A stretch of DNA of 54,802 nt, taken from positions 1 to 54,802 of the forward strand of contig CACNWB010000010.1 in NCBI GenBank assembly GCA_902624095.1, written 5' to 3'. Source of the stretch: an uncultured PS1 clade bacterium. GTDB lineage: Bacteria > Pseudomonadota > Alphaproteobacteria > RS24. Shown in pieces: positions 18,286 through 29,354 of the stretch (position 1 is its first letter; the number at the start of each line of letters is the position of its first letter). A program made the position numbers and the translations under genes. The notes beneath the pieces are model-generated. The model ran no database searches. It was given only the letters and a program-made list of their open reading frames with translations, and was not told the origin of the DNA.

Positions 18286-19713
18286 TTAGCCCGTGCCACC
18301 GACGGTCAGCCCGTCAATGCGCAAAGTCGGCTGGCCGACGCCCACCGGCACGCCCTGGCCGGCCTTGCCGCATGTGCCGATGCCTTCGTCGAGGGTCATA
18401 TCATTGCCGATCATGGAAATGCGTTGCATAGATTCCGACCCAGTGCCGATCAGTGTGGCACCTTTTACAGGCGCGCCCAATTTGCCGTTTTTGATTTCGT
18501 AGGCCTCGGTACACGAAAAGACGAATTTGCCGGAGGTGATGTCCACCTGACCGCCGCCAAAGGCCGTGGCATATATGCCGTTTTTGACACTGCCCAGAAT
18601 TTCCTGTGGGTCGCTCTCGCCGCCTAGCATGAACGTGTTTGTCATGCGCGGCATGGGCTGGCAGGCAAAGCTCTCGCGCCGCCCATTGCCTGTCGGTTTC
18701 ATTCCCATGAGCCGCGCATTCATGCGGTCTTGCATATAGCCAGTTAGCACGCCGTCTTCAATAAGAACTGTGTGGTCGGTGGGGGTGCCCTCATCATCAA
18801 CCGTCAGCGAACCGCGCCGGTCGCTCAGTGTGCCGTCGTCGATAACCGTCACGCCTTTCGAGGCGACCTGTTCGCCAATGCGTCCGGAAAAGGCCGATGT
18901 GCCTTTGCGGTTGAAATCACCTTCAAGGCCGTGGCCCACGGCCTCGTGCAGCAAAATGCCGGGCCAGCCGGGGCCCAGCACGACATCCATTTCACCTGCC
19001 GGTGCCGGAATTGATTCCAAATTGGTAAGTGCCTGGCGCAGTGCATTTTCGACCTGTTGTTGCCAGTTTTCCGGTGCCAGCCATTGTGCATACCCGGCGC
19101 GCCCACCGCGCCCGCTGTGGCCGGTTTCCTGACGGTCGCCTTCGCCAACGACCACGGAAACATCCAGTCGCACCAGCGGGCGAATATCGAAAACCGGCGC
19201 GCTGTCAGGGCGAATAATACCTACCGCCTGCCATTCACCGCTCAACGCCACCGAGACCTGCCGCACGCGATTGTCGCGCGCGCGTGTAAAAGCGTTAATT
19301 TCGTTGAGCAAAGCCACTTTATCGGTGAAACCAGCACTATCGAGCGGGTTTTCGGCCACATAAAGCGGGCTGCCCGCCACATTCGGGGGTTGCGCCCGTG
19401 TGCCCTGATGACCAGCCAATACCGGAGTGAGGCTGTCGGCGGCGCGCTTCAGCGCGGCCGGTGACAGGTCTGTGGCATGGGCATAGCCGACGGCTTCATC
19501 ATTGACCGCGCGTAGGCCGAAACCTTGCACAGTGTCGAAACTCGCTGCTTTCAGCCGATTGTCGTCAAAAGAGAACGCTTCCGAAAGCGTATATTCCAGA
19601 TATAATTCACCATCATCGGCACCATGTAGCGCATTTTCGGTAAATTTTACCGCCTGCTGCAAATCAAGGTCGGTTTGGGTGAAAAATAAGTCTTTCGGAT
19701 CAATGTCGGCCAT
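18286..19713 (-). CDS. tldD: Metalloprotease TldD
   Basis: Catalytic half of the TldD/TldE cytosolic protease (475 aa). The zinc motif HEAVGH is at 256-261, inside LLHEAVGHGLEGDFNRKG, and conserved C-terminal segments FVFSCTEAYEI and GNDMTLDEGIGTCGKAGQGVPVG are seen. The start at 19713 is supported by an upstream GGAG; the longer frame to 19776 has no ribosome binding site support. Its partner pmbA lies 4.4 kb away on the same strand but in a different operon. It is divergent from the cytochrome oxidase operon. Confidence 0.95.
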   Translation of the reverse strand: MADIDPKDLFFTQTDLDLQQAVKFTENALHGADDGELYLEYTLSEAFSFDDNRLKAASFDTVQGFGLRAVNDEAVGYAHATDLSPAALKRAADSLTPVLAGHQGTRAQPPNVAGSPLYVAENPLDSAGFTDKVALLNEINAFTRARDNRVRQVSVALSGEWQAVGIIRPDSAPVFDIRPLVRLDVSVVVGEGDRQETGHSGRGGRAGYAQWLAPENWQQQVENALRQALTNLESIPAPAGEMDVVLGPGWPGILLHEAVGHGLEGDFNRKGTSAFSGRIGEQVASKGVTVIDDGTLSDRRGSLTVDDEGTPTDHTVLIEDGVLTGYMQDRMNARLMGMKPTGNGRRESFACQPMPRMTNTFMLGGESDPQEILGSVKNGIYATAFGGGQVDITSGKFVFSCTEAYEIKNGKLGAPVKGATLIGTGSESMQRISMIGNDMTLDEGIGTCGKAGQGVPVGVGQPTLRIDGLTVGGTG

Positions 19714-19929
19714 ATCCGTGCGCTCCTGAGATTTAATTGCTGCTCCCAATATGTAGATTAAACCGCGCGAGGGCAAGGGCGCGGAACAGCAATAAGCGCG
19801 TAAAACGCAACCATGGGCATAAGGTCGCAGACATCAAGCTGACGGTGTCATTAGGTGCCTTTTTTAGTTATATAGTCTATCGGCGAACGCCAGAACGAGT
19901 CTGTGATACAAATTCGCGGGAGAAATTGA
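19714..19929. other. Divergent intergenic region between tldD and coxB
   Basis: A 216-bp gap holding the promoters of tldD (minus) and the cox operon (plus). TATAGT at 19871-19876 is a plausible -10 for coxB, but no convincing -35 sits 16-18 bases upstream. A GANTC site (GAGTC, 19897-19901) lies in the probable coxB leader. I find no FNR/FixK-like palindrome, no small ORF and no RNA gene. Confidence 0.4.
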
Positions 19930-20772
19930 ATGAGTTCTTTTCGGCAATGCTTGGCGCTATATGGGCTGGGTCTTATCAGTTTTGTACTTTTTCCCGGTGA
20001 CGTGCTGGCCGCCCAGCCCAAGCCCTGGCAGCTGGGATTTCAGGATGCTGCGACCGGCAACATGAGCCAAATTACGGAATTCAACGATTTTCTCTTAATT
20101 CTGATGACTGCCATCACTCTATTCGTGCTGGGCCTCATGATATATGTAGCTTTCCGATTTAACTCTCGGGCTAACCCCAATCCCTCTTCAACAACCCATA
20201 ACACTTTGGTTGAAGTCGTTTGGACAGTGGTTCCGATCCTCATACTGGTGATCATCGCCATTCCGTCATTCCGCCTTTTATACCATCAGCGCGTGTTGCC
20301 AGAGGCGGACATGACCATCAAGGCAACTGGTTACCAGTGGTATTGGGGATACGAATATCCTGACCATGGGGGATTTGGATTTGATTCACTTATGTTAAAT
20401 GATGATGAGCGTGGCGAACAACCTCGTCTTTTGGCGACAGATACGGCTATGGTTGTGCCAGTAAATGCAACTGTTCGAGTAATTGTTACTGCTGCTGATG
20501 TGATGCACAGTTGGGCAATGCCGGCTTTCGGAGTGAAAATGGATGCCATACCAGGTCGTTTAAACGAAACTTGGTTCAAAGCTGAAAAGACTGGCACTTA
20601 TTACGGTCAATGCTCGGAGCTTTGCGGCATTCGTCACGCTTTCATGCCAATCCGTGTTGAAGTGGTGGAGCCGGAGGCATTTGCAAGCTGGGTGGTCGAG
20701 GCACAGGCCGAGTACGCCCAATTGGAAACAAGCAAAAACATGCTGGCCGATGCCAGCAATCTCGACAAGTAA
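19930..20772 (+). CDS. coxB: Cytochrome c oxidase subunit II
   Basis: CuA-bearing subunit of an aa3-type oxidase (280 aa). A signal peptide ends near residue 27 (VLA-AQ), followed by two membrane helices (about 54-76 and 94-115). The periplasmic cupredoxin domain has all CuA ligands: His193, Cys228, Glu230, Cys232, His236 and Met239. The aromatic electron-entry patch YQWYWGY is at 135-141. It accepts electrons from cytochrome c. First gene of the coxB-coxA-ctaB-small ORF-ctaG-coxC-surf1 cluster; the ribosome binding site is GGGAGA. Confidence 0.97.
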   Translation: MSSFRQCLALYGLGLISFVLFPGDVLAAQPKPWQLGFQDAATGNMSQITEFNDFLLILMTAITLFVLGLMIYVAFRFNSRANPNPSSTTHNTLVEVVWTVVPILILVIIAIPSFRLLYHQRVLPEADMTIKATGYQWYWGYEYPDHGGFGFDSLMLNDDERGEQPRLLATDTAMVVPVNATVRVIVTAADVMHSWAMPAFGVKMDAIPGRLNETWFKAEKTGTYYGQCSELCGIRHAFMPIRVEVVEPEAFASWVVEAQAEYAQLETSKNMLADASNLDK

Positions 20773-20777
20773 ACTGA

Positions 20778-22397
<1,620 letters not shown>

Positions 22398-22414
22398 GTG
22401 CAAAAGGGGATTTG

Positions 22415-23350
22415 ATGTCGCAAACTCACGAAATGAAGCTTGAAATTGATGCGAAGCAACCCCGTCTTGCTGATGCTGGATCCGCTGCCGATTTTATTTC
22501 CCTAATGAAGCCGCGCGTTATGTCGCTTGTGGTTTTCACAGCACTTATTGGACTAATCATGGCGCCGGTCAGCCTGCATCCGGTAGTGGCGGTATCGGCA
22601 GTTATTTTAATTGCGATTGGCGCGGGTGCGGCGGCAGCGTTAAACATGTGGTATGACGCTGACATTGACGCCGTGATGACGCGTACTAAAACGCGGCCTG
22701 TGCCAGCGGGGCGCATCGACCGGGAAGAAGCGCTAATTTTTGGCTTGTGGTTGTCCGGTTTATCAGTACTGAGCATGGCGGTGCTGATAAATTATACGAG
22801 TGCGGCATTGCTTGCGTTTACTATCTTCTTCTATGCCGTGATTTACACTATCTTGCTAAAGCGTCGCACGGCACAAAACATTGTCATTGGAGGCGCTGCT
22901 GGAGCATTTCCCCCGGTTATTGGCTGGGTAGCAGCAACCGGATCATTTTCGATTGAGCCGTTGTTGTTTTTCTTGATTATTTTTATTTGGACGCCGCCGC
23001 ACTTCTGGGCTTTAGCGTTGGTTAAAAACGAAGACTACAGCGCTGCTAATATTCCCATGTTGCCCGTGACCAGGGGTGTGGATGCGACAGTGCGCCAAAT
23101 TATGCTCTATACCGTGTTATTGGCTGGCACGGTTATGTTGCCTTACATACTGGGCTTTGCTGGCATTCTTTATGGCGTAGGTGCCAGCGTCGCCAGTGCA
23201 ATTTTTGTGGGACTAAGCATTCTTCTCATAGCGAGTTCGCGAGAGCAACGCGATCGCATTGCAAGTATGCTATTTGGGTATTCGATTTTTTATCTTTTTA
23301 TCGTTTTTGCGCTGTTGCCGGCAGACCGGCTGATGGCCCTGAGCACCTAG
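22415..23350 (+). CDS. ctaB: Protoheme IX farnesyltransferase (heme O synthase)
   Basis: Converts heme B to heme O, the precursor of heme A for the oxidase (311 aa). It is a UbiA-superfamily membrane enzyme with the Asp-rich motif NMWYDADIDAVMTRT followed by RPVPAGRI, and about nine hydrophobic helices. I chose the ATG at 22415 behind AGGGGA; a TTG three bases earlier is in frame but unlikely. No ctaA (heme A synthase) is present here, so it must be elsewhere. Confidence 0.96.
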   Translation: MSQTHEMKLEIDAKQPRLADAGSAADFISLMKPRVMSLVVFTALIGLIMAPVSLHPVVAVSAVILIAIGAGAAAALNMWYDADIDAVMTRTKTRPVPAGRIDREEALIFGLWLSGLSVLSMAVLINYTSAALLAFTIFFYAVIYTILLKRRTAQNIVIGGAAGAFPPVIGWVAATGSFSIEPLLFFLIIFIWTPPHFWALALVKNEDYSAANIPMLPVTRGVDATVRQIMLYTVLLAGTVMLPYILGFAGILYGVGASVASAIFVGLSILLIASSREQRDRIASMLFGYSIFYLFIVFALLPADRLMALST

Positions 23351-23360
23351 GAGTTTCTTC

Positions 23361-23534
23361 ATGGTGGGTGAAAAAGACACGCAGGCTGACCCAAATGGCT
23401 GGACACCCGATCTTTTAAAACAACGTCGTCGGCGCGCACTCGTAATGGCGTTAGCCTTGGCCGCACTAGTTAGTATGTTTTTTTTGGTTACGATCGTAAG
23501 GCTTGGTGAAAACGTGGTAAATCGGGCGCTTTGA
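23361..23534 (+). CDS. Small single-pass membrane protein between ctaB and ctaG (CoxF-like)
   Basis: A 57-residue ORF starting at ATG 23361 and ending TGA 23532-23534. It has a polar N-terminus with WTPDLLKQRRRR, then one hydrophobic helix (about residues 27-46), then a short polar tail. Its position between ctaB and ctaG, with 10 bp before it and a single base to the ctaG start, matches the small 'CoxF' reading frame seen in other alphaproteobacterial oxidase operons. A role in oxidase assembly is inferred from position only. AGGAG lies ten bases upstream of the ATG. Confidence 0.75.
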   Translation: MVGEKDTQADPNGWTPDLLKQRRRRALVMALALAALVSMFFLVTIVRLGENVVNRAL

Positions 23535-23535
23535 A

Positions 23536-24123
23536 ATGTCGGAGTATCAGAAACAACGGGAAGTGAATGGCTCCAAGAACAAACGTACGGCATTTGGGGC
23601 CGCAAGCATGGCATTGTTCATGGTGGGAGCGGCATACGCCGCTGTACCTCTTTATGATTTATTTTGCCGTGTGACCGGATACGGCGGCACGACGCAAACT
23701 GCGACGGCGCCGCCAAGCTCGGTTGCAACCCGAGAAATCACTATCCGTTTTGATGCCAGCTTGAATCGAGATATACCTTGGTCGTTTAAGCCTCCATCCC
23801 AACCTGTGCAACTAGCAATAGGCGAGCAAGGACTTGCTTTTTACGAAGCACATAATCCAACAGACACAAGCATTACTGGAACTGCGACCTATAATGTATC
23901 ACCTGCAAAGGCTGGCATTTATTTTTCGAAAATCGATTGCTTCTGTTTTGTAGAGCAAGTTTTGGCACCCGGTGAGCGTGTAGATATGCCGGTAAGCTTT
24001 TTTGTTGATCCAGACATTTTGACAGATCCTGAAATGATTGATGTCAAAACAATCACTTTGTCCTACACATTTTTCAAAGTTTCCGATACGGCATTGGTTG
24101 AGCCGTCTTCGCCAAAAGGATAA
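23536..24123 (+). CDS. ctaG: Cytochrome c oxidase assembly protein CtaG/Cox11
   Basis: Copper chaperone that delivers Cu to the CuB site of subunit I (195 aa). It has an N-terminal cytosolic stretch, one membrane helix (about 19-38), the conserved [17 protein letters not shown], and a periplasmic immunoglobulin-like domain with the copper-binding pair Cys135 and Cys137 in [10 protein letters not shown]. Base composition is notably AT-richer than in the flanking housekeeping genes. It is coupled to the preceding small ORF. Confidence 0.96.
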   Translation: MSEYQKQREVNGSKNKRTAFGAASMALFMVGAAYAAVPLYDLFCRVTGYGGTTQTATAPPSSVATREITIRFDASLNRDIPWSFKPPSQPVQLAIGEQGLAFYEAHNPTDTSITGTATYNVSPAKAGIYFSKIDCFCFVEQVLAPGERVDMPVSFFVDPDILTDPEMIDVKTITLSYTFFKVSDTALVEPSSPKG

Positions 24124-24128
24124 AATTT

Positions 24129-24959
24129 ATGGCTGATACCCATTCCAAAAATCACGATTATCATCTTGTGGATCCAAGCCCATGGCCTGTGGTGGGTTCA
24201 GTAAGTGCTCTGGTGTTGGGTATAGGAGCGGTGCAGTACTTCCACTCAGAAAACCCGTGGATAATGTTAATTGGTTTGGCTGGAGTTCTTTATACCATGT
24301 TGGCGTGGTGGCGGGATGTCGTGCGAGAGGCCAATGGCGGAGATCACACTCCTGTTGTCCAATTACATCACCGATACGGAATGATACTGTTTATTGCTTC
24401 TGAGGTAATGTTTTTCGTCGCTTGGTTTTGGGCTTATTTTGATGCGAGCCTCTATCCAGGTGAAGCGATTCAGGCCACGCGAACTGAGTTAACGGGCGGG
24501 AACTGGCCGCCCGACGGCATCGAGACTTTTGACCCCTGGCACTTGCCCCTGATTAACACGTTGGTATTGCTGACATCGGGCACAACCGTGACTTGGGCTC
24601 ACCACGCTCTTCAACACAACGACCGCGAAGGGTTGAAGTGGGGGCTGGTTCTCACGGTAGCTCTGGGCGCCATATTCACTGTTTTTCAAGTCTTTGAATA
24701 TCAGCACGCGGCATTTGGGTTTTCCGGCCACATTTATGGCGCAACCTTTTTCATGGCAACCGGCTTCCATGGCTTTCACGTAATTGTTGGCACAGTATTC
24801 CTGTTGGTGTGCTTGTTACGCGCGCTGGCTGGCCACTTTACTTCACAACACCATTTTGGGTTTGAAGCTGCCGCTTGGTACTGGCACTTTGTGGATGTCG
24901 TTTGGCTATTTCTTTTTGTAGTCATTTATATTCTTGGTGCCGCACCAGGCGCGCATTAA
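24129..24959 (+). CDS. coxC: Cytochrome c oxidase subunit III
   Basis: Seven-helix accessory subunit of the aa3 oxidase (276 aa). It is recognisable by [16 protein letters not shown] at the N-terminus, [18 protein letters not shown] in the middle and [13 protein letters not shown], then [17 protein letters not shown] near the C-terminus. It stabilises turnover of subunit I. It starts 5 bp after ctaG. The DUF983 gene that often follows coxC in Alphaproteobacteria is absent. Confidence 0.97.
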   Translation: MADTHSKNHDYHLVDPSPWPVVGSVSALVLGIGAVQYFHSENPWIMLIGLAGVLYTMLAWWRDVVREANGGDHTPVVQLHHRYGMILFIASEVMFFVAWFWAYFDASLYPGEAIQATRTELTGGNWPPDGIETFDPWHLPLINTLVLLTSGTTVTWAHHALQHNDREGLKWGLVLTVALGAIFTVFQVFEYQHAAFGFSGHIYGATFFMATGFHGFHVIVGTVFLLVCLLRALAGHFTSQHHFGFEAAAWYWHFVDVVWLFLFVVIYILGAAPGAH

Positions 24960-24975
24960 TATAAGAATTCCGATT

Positions 24976-25716
24976 ATGCGGCGCTTTCTTCCGCTTCTTG
25001 CTACCATTGTGATGCTTGCGGGTCTCTTGTCGCTAGGATTTTGGCAGGTGGAAAGGCTGGAATGGAAGGAAGACCTTCTGGCGCGCATTGAACAGCGGGT
25101 CTTGTCAAAGCCACTGGTGCTGGCTTCGTCTGACGACATTTTACAATTACGACGTGATGCGCATGATTATCATCCAGCGGTTGTCAACGGGACGCGGATC
25201 GGAGTGTCGGTATACTGGTTTACTCAAATCGAAAATGCACCGGCCGAAATGGCGCCTGCCGATCGAGTTGGATATCATGTTCTGACACCGGTGATGCTTG
25301 CCAACGGCTCGCATATATTGCTGGATGAAGGCTTTGTTCCCGAGCGCTTTAAAAACCAAATTGGAGCAGGTCAAGATACTGGACAAAACCCTATCAAAGA
25401 GTTTCCCGTTATTATTCGCTGGCCAGACGAACGCAACATTTTTGCCGCTGAAAATGACCTGGAAAATGGGCTGGTATATGTGCGTGATGCGCCGCAAATC
25501 GGTCGTCATTTCGGAATTTCTCTGCCACCGGTCATTGTCGAATCTGCACATCTGCCGACTGGTGCCGAGGCCCCGTGGCCGCGGGGCGGGCAGACGCGAA
25601 TTTCCCTTTCAAACCGGCACCTTGAATATGCGTTTACGTGGTTTGCGCTTGCGGCAGTGCTTGTATTTATTTCCGGTCTGTGGCACATGCGGGGCAGGTG
25701 TAAGCGCAAAGAATAG
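24976..25716 (+). CDS. SURF1 family oxidase assembly protein
   Basis: SURF1 homologue (246 aa) involved in heme a insertion into cytochrome oxidase. Two membrane helices bracket a periplasmic domain: about residues 6-22 (with GFWQVERLEWK just after, the family signature) and about 219-237 (after NRHLEYAFTWF). The ATG at 24976 was chosen; a TTG at 24934 would extend it 14 residues into coxC. Last gene of the oxidase cluster; thrC begins 8 bp later and may be cotranscribed. Confidence 0.93.
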   Translation: MRRFLPLLATIVMLAGLLSLGFWQVERLEWKEDLLARIEQRVLSKPLVLASSDDILQLRRDAHDYHPAVVNGTRIGVSVYWFTQIENAPAEMAPADRVGYHVLTPVMLANGSHILLDEGFVPERFKNQIGAGQDTGQNPIKEFPVIIRWPDERNIFAAENDLENGLVYVRDAPQIGRHFGISLPPVIVESAHLPTGAEAPWPRGGQTRISLSNRHLEYAFTWFALAAVLVFISGLWHMRGRCKRKE

Positions 25717-25724
25717 GGTATCTG

Positions 25725-27122
25725 GTGAAATATATTAGCACGAGAGGCCGCGCAACGGCACTGTCATTCGAGCCGACCCTGCTTGCAGGGCTGGCCGTAG
25801 ACGGGGGGCTTTATGTGCCCGATCACTGGCCGAAACTGTCGCGACAAACGCTGGAGGGTTTTCGCGGGGCCAGTTTTCATCACGTTGCCAAAACCGTTCT
25901 GATGCCGTTTCTGGGAAGTGACGTGCGGCCCGAAAGATTTGCCGAAATTGTCGATGAGGCTTATGCTGGTTTCTCGCACGCCGACATTGCCCCATTGGTG
26001 TCGCTGGATGACGGCTACTATTTGTTGGAACTGTTCCATGGGCCTACGCTGGCGTTCAAAGATGTGGCGATGCAGTTGCTCGCGCGCCTGATGGATGATG
26101 CGCTCAGACGGCGCGGGCAGCGCGCCACGATTGTCGGCGCCACGTCGGGTGATACGGGCGGGGCGGCCATTGAAGCGTTTCGGGGCCGCGACACCGTTGA
26201 CGTTTTCATTCTTTATCCGCAAGGGCGCGTGTCGGACATCCAGCGCATGCAAATGACAACGCCGACAGATGCCAATGTGCATACGCTGGCCGTCGACGGC
26301 ACGTTTGACGATTGTCAGGCGCTGGTGAAGGCGATGTTCAATGACAGCGGATTTCGCCAAGAGGTGAATTTGGCCGGGGTTAATTCGATCAATTGGGCGC
26401 GGGTGATGGCACAGACCACCTATTATTTCACAGCCGCCGCGCAGCTTGGCAGCCCTGATACGTCCGTCGGATTTTCGGTGCCAACCGGCAATTTCGGCGA
26501 CATTTTTGCCGGATATGTCGCCGCGCAAATGGGTCTTCCCGTCGCCCGGCTGATGATTGCCACCAATGTGAACGATATCCTCGCCCGCGTCATGCGGGCC
26601 GGAATTTACGAAACTGAAGAGGTGATTGCGACCTCAAGCCCCAGCATGGACATTCAGCTATCGAGCAATTTTGAGAGGCTATTGTTTGAATTGACGCGCC
26701 GCGATGCGCCCCGCGTCAGCGGCTTTATGGATGCGCTGGCGCGTGACGGCCGTTTTGAAATGGCAGAAGATGAAGTGGCGCTTATGTCGGCTCTGTTTGA
26801 TGCCGCACGCGTTGACGAAGCCCAGACGCAAGAGACAATGCGCGATGTTCTAAAGCGTTTTGATATGCAAATCGACCCGCACACGGCGGTGGGGCTGGCG
26901 GCGGCACGGCGTGCGGTTTTGCCAGACGGCGTGCCCATGGTCACGCTGGCGACCGCGCATCCGGCGAAGTTTCCCGCTGCCGTGGAAGCCGCCTTCGGCG
27001 CCGGCCCTGATATTCCAGCGCGCGTACGCGAAATGATGACGCAACCCGAACGCATTTTGCCGGTTGAAAATGCTTTGGGCGCAGTTCAGACTTTTATCCG
27101 TCAAAACCGACGGATGGGATAG
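25725..27122 (+). CDS. thrC: Threonine synthase
   Basis: PLP enzyme converting O-phosphohomoserine to threonine (465 aa, the long class). The PLP lysine is Lys112 in HGPTLAFKDVAMQ, and the phosphate-binding loop is GATSGDTGG. It uses a GTG start at 25725. Homoserine kinase, the preceding enzyme, is encoded at 31154-32128 on the other strand. In many Alphaproteobacteria an M16 peptidase gene follows thrC; here the GNAT gene follows directly. Confidence 0.96.
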   Translation: MKYISTRGRATALSFEPTLLAGLAVDGGLYVPDHWPKLSRQTLEGFRGASFHHVAKTVLMPFLGSDVRPERFAEIVDEAYAGFSHADIAPLVSLDDGYYLLELFHGPTLAFKDVAMQLLARLMDDALRRRGQRATIVGATSGDTGGAAIEAFRGRDTVDVFILYPQGRVSDIQRMQMTTPTDANVHTLAVDGTFDDCQALVKAMFNDSGFRQEVNLAGVNSINWARVMAQTTYYFTAAAQLGSPDTSVGFSVPTGNFGDIFAGYVAAQMGLPVARLMIATNVNDILARVMRAGIYETEEVIATSSPSMDIQLSSNFERLLFELTRRDAPRVSGFMDALARDGRFEMAEDEVALMSALFDAARVDEAQTQETMRDVLKRFDMQIDPHTAVGLAAARRAVLPDGVPMVTLATAHPAKFPAAVEAAFGAGPDIPARVREMMTQPERILPVENALGAVQTFIRQNRRMG

Positions 27123-27722
27123 ATGGCACGCAGCCGGATAAATTTTCTGAAACGCCCTTTAGGTGTCGGGCGCAAAGTACTTGCGGGCAATCGGGTCAAT
27201 TCACGGCCATCGCTCAAGCGCGACTATCCGCATTGGGTGAAGCTGCGCCGAGACAATCAGAAATATCTGCACTTGCGTGAGTCGTTATGGATGCCGAGCG
27301 AACTGTTGCGCCGTAGCTTCCGGTTGCGATTACGCACCTATAATCAGGAGGCGCGCGAAGATCGCGGCTATATATTCTTTATCTGGAATTTGGAAATGAA
27401 CCAGATTATGGGTGCAAACAGTCTCAGCTATATTCGCCGCGGCGCGGCGCAGATGGCCACGGTCGGTTATTGGATCGGAGAGCATTTCTCCAATCAGGGG
27501 CGGATGTCGGAAGCGGTCGGGCTATTGTGCGATTTGTCCTTTTCCACTTTGGGACTGCAACGTCTTGAAGGGGCCTGTATGATTGATAATGATCCGTCCG
27601 TCAGAGTGTTGAAAAACAGCAAATTCAAAGAAGGAGGCTATGCCCCGCGCTATCTAAAAATCGGCGGCCTTTGGGCCGACCACAGATTGTTCGCCCTGTG
27701 TCGCGATGATCTTGCCCACTAG
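27123..27722 (+). CDS. GNAT-family N-acetyltransferase (RimJ/RimL-like)
   Basis: A 199-residue GNAT protein. The strand and helix pattern of RimJ-type enzymes is seen: LRRSFRLRLRTYNQEARED, then GYIFFIWNLEMNQIMGANSLSYIRRG, the acetyl-CoA region GYWIGEHFSNQGRMSEAV, and LQRLEGACMIDNDPSVRVLKNSKFKEGG. Such enzymes acetylate ribosomal-protein N-termini or small molecules; the substrate here is unknown. Its ATG follows the thrC stop with no intervening base. Confidence 0.87.
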   Translation: MARSRINFLKRPLGVGRKVLAGNRVNSRPSLKRDYPHWVKLRRDNQKYLHLRESLWMPSELLRRSFRLRLRTYNQEAREDRGYIFFIWNLEMNQIMGANSLSYIRRGAAQMATVGYWIGEHFSNQGRMSEAVGLLCDLSFSTLGLQRLEGACMIDNDPSVRVLKNSKFKEGGYAPRYLKIGGLWADHRLFALCRDDLAH

Positions 27723-28653
27723 ATTCTTAATGTTGTTTTTGCTCTGGGTGGGAGTGACCCCCGCCTCGGGGCTCGATGCCGTAAGCATTGGCGATGATTT
27801 GCGTGTTATGCGGCTTACACCTTATGTGCAGTCAACTTCCGAAGGGCATCTGGCTTTTGCCGTTCAAAATGCCAGTGATGAGCCTATTCATCTTGACCTT
27901 GAGCGTCTGCGCCCGCCGCTAATGGGGTTTGCGCTGGGCTTGTTTCGCGAACAGGACGGCTTGCGACTGTTCGTGTCCGATGACAGCGAATTTACCGCTC
28001 GGCCAGGACATCCCGACCGAATACGTTTTTTTATTCGCGCCAAAGCCGTACAGACCTTCGTTTTGGTAAATAAGGTAGAAGCCACCGGGCTTTATCTGTG
28101 GGACCCTAATGCGCGGCAGGCTTTTGAAGACCGCCGCCGCACCATGCAGGTCGTCATTCTCGCGATGTTGTTAGCCCTGGGTTTGGGTGGGCTGGGCGTG
28201 GCCGGTTTTCGCCGTTCGAGCCGGGCTTTTTACGCGCTGGTTATGGGTGGTGGCATGCTGGTGTTGATTTCAAGCTTATGGATGCGCGGGCTTGTCGCCA
28301 GTCTAGGATTTGAGGATGCCGTTCTGCCCTACCGTTTGGATTATGCGCGCGGGACGCTGATTGTCATGTTGGTGATGACGGCGATTAGTCAGGTCAATAT
28401 GCTTTTGCGCAAAACCACCAACCGGAATTACTGGACGCGGGTGGTCATTATTGGCGATTTTTGCCTACTTGCCGCCGGCCTAAGCGGTTTGGCTGCCATC
28501 TGGAAACCGGATTTTGCTGGCCTCATCAGCAATGATATTTCCGAAGTTCTGTTGGCTGTGACATGTGCATGTTTATTTCTGGGCGCCATTTTTGTACCCG
28601 ACCAACGTCGCGTATCAGATGAAGTGCCGGAGCAAACGAGTTTGGGCGGTTAA
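27706..28653 (+). CDS. Membrane protein resembling a 7TMR-DISM sensor without an effector domain
   Basis: A 315-residue protein I do not recognise as a named gene. Visible features are a signal peptide (about 1-22), an extracytoplasmic beta-rich domain (about 25-135, with EPIHLDLERLRPP and GLYLWDP), then five hydrophobic helices (about 143-163, 171-190, 211-228, 243-262, 275-292) and a short polar tail. The layout recalls the sensory half of 7TMR-DISM proteins, which usually carry GGDEF, EAL or kinase domains at the C-terminus; none is present here. It overlaps the GNAT gene by 17 bp. An ATG at 27730 is an alternative start. Function not assigned. Confidence 0.6.
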   Translation: MILPTRFLMLFLLWVGVTPASGLDAVSIGDDLRVMRLTPYVQSTSEGHLAFAVQNASDEPIHLDLERLRPPLMGFALGLFREQDGLRLFVSDDSEFTARPGHPDRIRFFIRAKAVQTFVLVNKVEATGLYLWDPNARQAFEDRRRTMQVVILAMLLALGLGGLGVAGFRRSSRAFYALVMGGGMLVLISSLWMRGLVASLGFEDAVLPYRLDYARGTLIVMLVMTAISQVNMLLRKTTNRNYWTRVVIIGDFCLLAAGLSGLAAIWKPDFAGLISNDISEVLLAVTCACLFLGAIFVPDQRRVSDEVPEQTSLGG

Positions 28654-29225
28654 GCCTCGCCCCCTTCATTGCTGAGCAAGGCGAGATCAATGCCCATGGC
28701 GGCCACGCATTTTTCATATAAGTCGTCGCTTTGCGATGTGAAAATCTCGGCGATATTTGCATCGCATACCAGCCACGCATTGTCCTGCAATTCGCCCTCA
28801 ATCTGGCCTGGCCCCCAGCCGGCATAGCCCAGAAAAAGCCGCATTTTTTCGGGCCCGCGCCCATGCGCCGCATCGACTAGCACGTCGGCCGATTGGGTCA
28901 GCGCAATGGGTAGTTCCTGCGACAGGGTATTGTGGGTTTTTTCATAATCATCTGTGTGCAACACAAATCCGCGGTCATTTTGTACCGGCCCGCCGACATA
29001 TACGGGCAGATTGACCAATCCGGTTTTGGCGACGGTTTCGGGCATGTCTTTCAAAATATCGCCCAGTGACAGCCCCGCGGCGCGTTTATTGATGATAAAG
29101 CCCATCGCGCCGTCGCTGTCATGGGCTACCATATAGACGACACTGCGCAAAAACCGAGGGTCGCCCATGCTCGGCATGGCGAGTAGGAACTGCCCCTGTA
29201 GGCTTTGAACAGGCATTTGTGTCAT
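28650..29225 (-). CDS. YqgE/AlgH family protein (UPF0301)
   Basis: A 191-residue protein of the UPF0301 (YqgE/AlgH) family. It has the typical GQFLLAMPSMGDPRFLRSV start, then DGAMGFIINK, the VYVGGPV turn, and FLGYAGWGPGQIEGE. The biochemical role of the family is unsettled. The shared downstream end with the 7TM-like gene is a four-base TTAA containing both stop codons. Its start faces the DsbD-like gene across 141 bp. Confidence 0.92.
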   Translation of the reverse strand: MTQMPVQSLQGQFLLAMPSMGDPRFLRSVVYMVAHDSDGAMGFIINKRAAGLSLGDILKDMPETVAKTGLVNLPVYVGGPVQNDRGFVLHTDDYEKTHNTLSQELPIALTQSADVLVDAAHGRGPEKMRLFLGYAGWGPGQIEGELQDNAWLVCDANIAEIFTSQSDDLYEKCVAAMGIDLALLSNEGGEA

Positions 29226-29354
29226 AAGGGCATGTTAGGCCTGCGACGGGCGCGAAACAATCCTACGTTTCATCGGGTAGGAAATATTACCATGTTTTGC
29301 GTTCAGTCGACTGCACCAGTATATTCGAATCTCGAACCGGCGTGTTATTTGCTA

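Noticed and set aside
25764-26528. 254-codon minus-strand frame opposite thrC
   Set aside because: Low-complexity, His/Arg-rich translation with no recognisable domain, entirely inside a clear threonine synthase gene.
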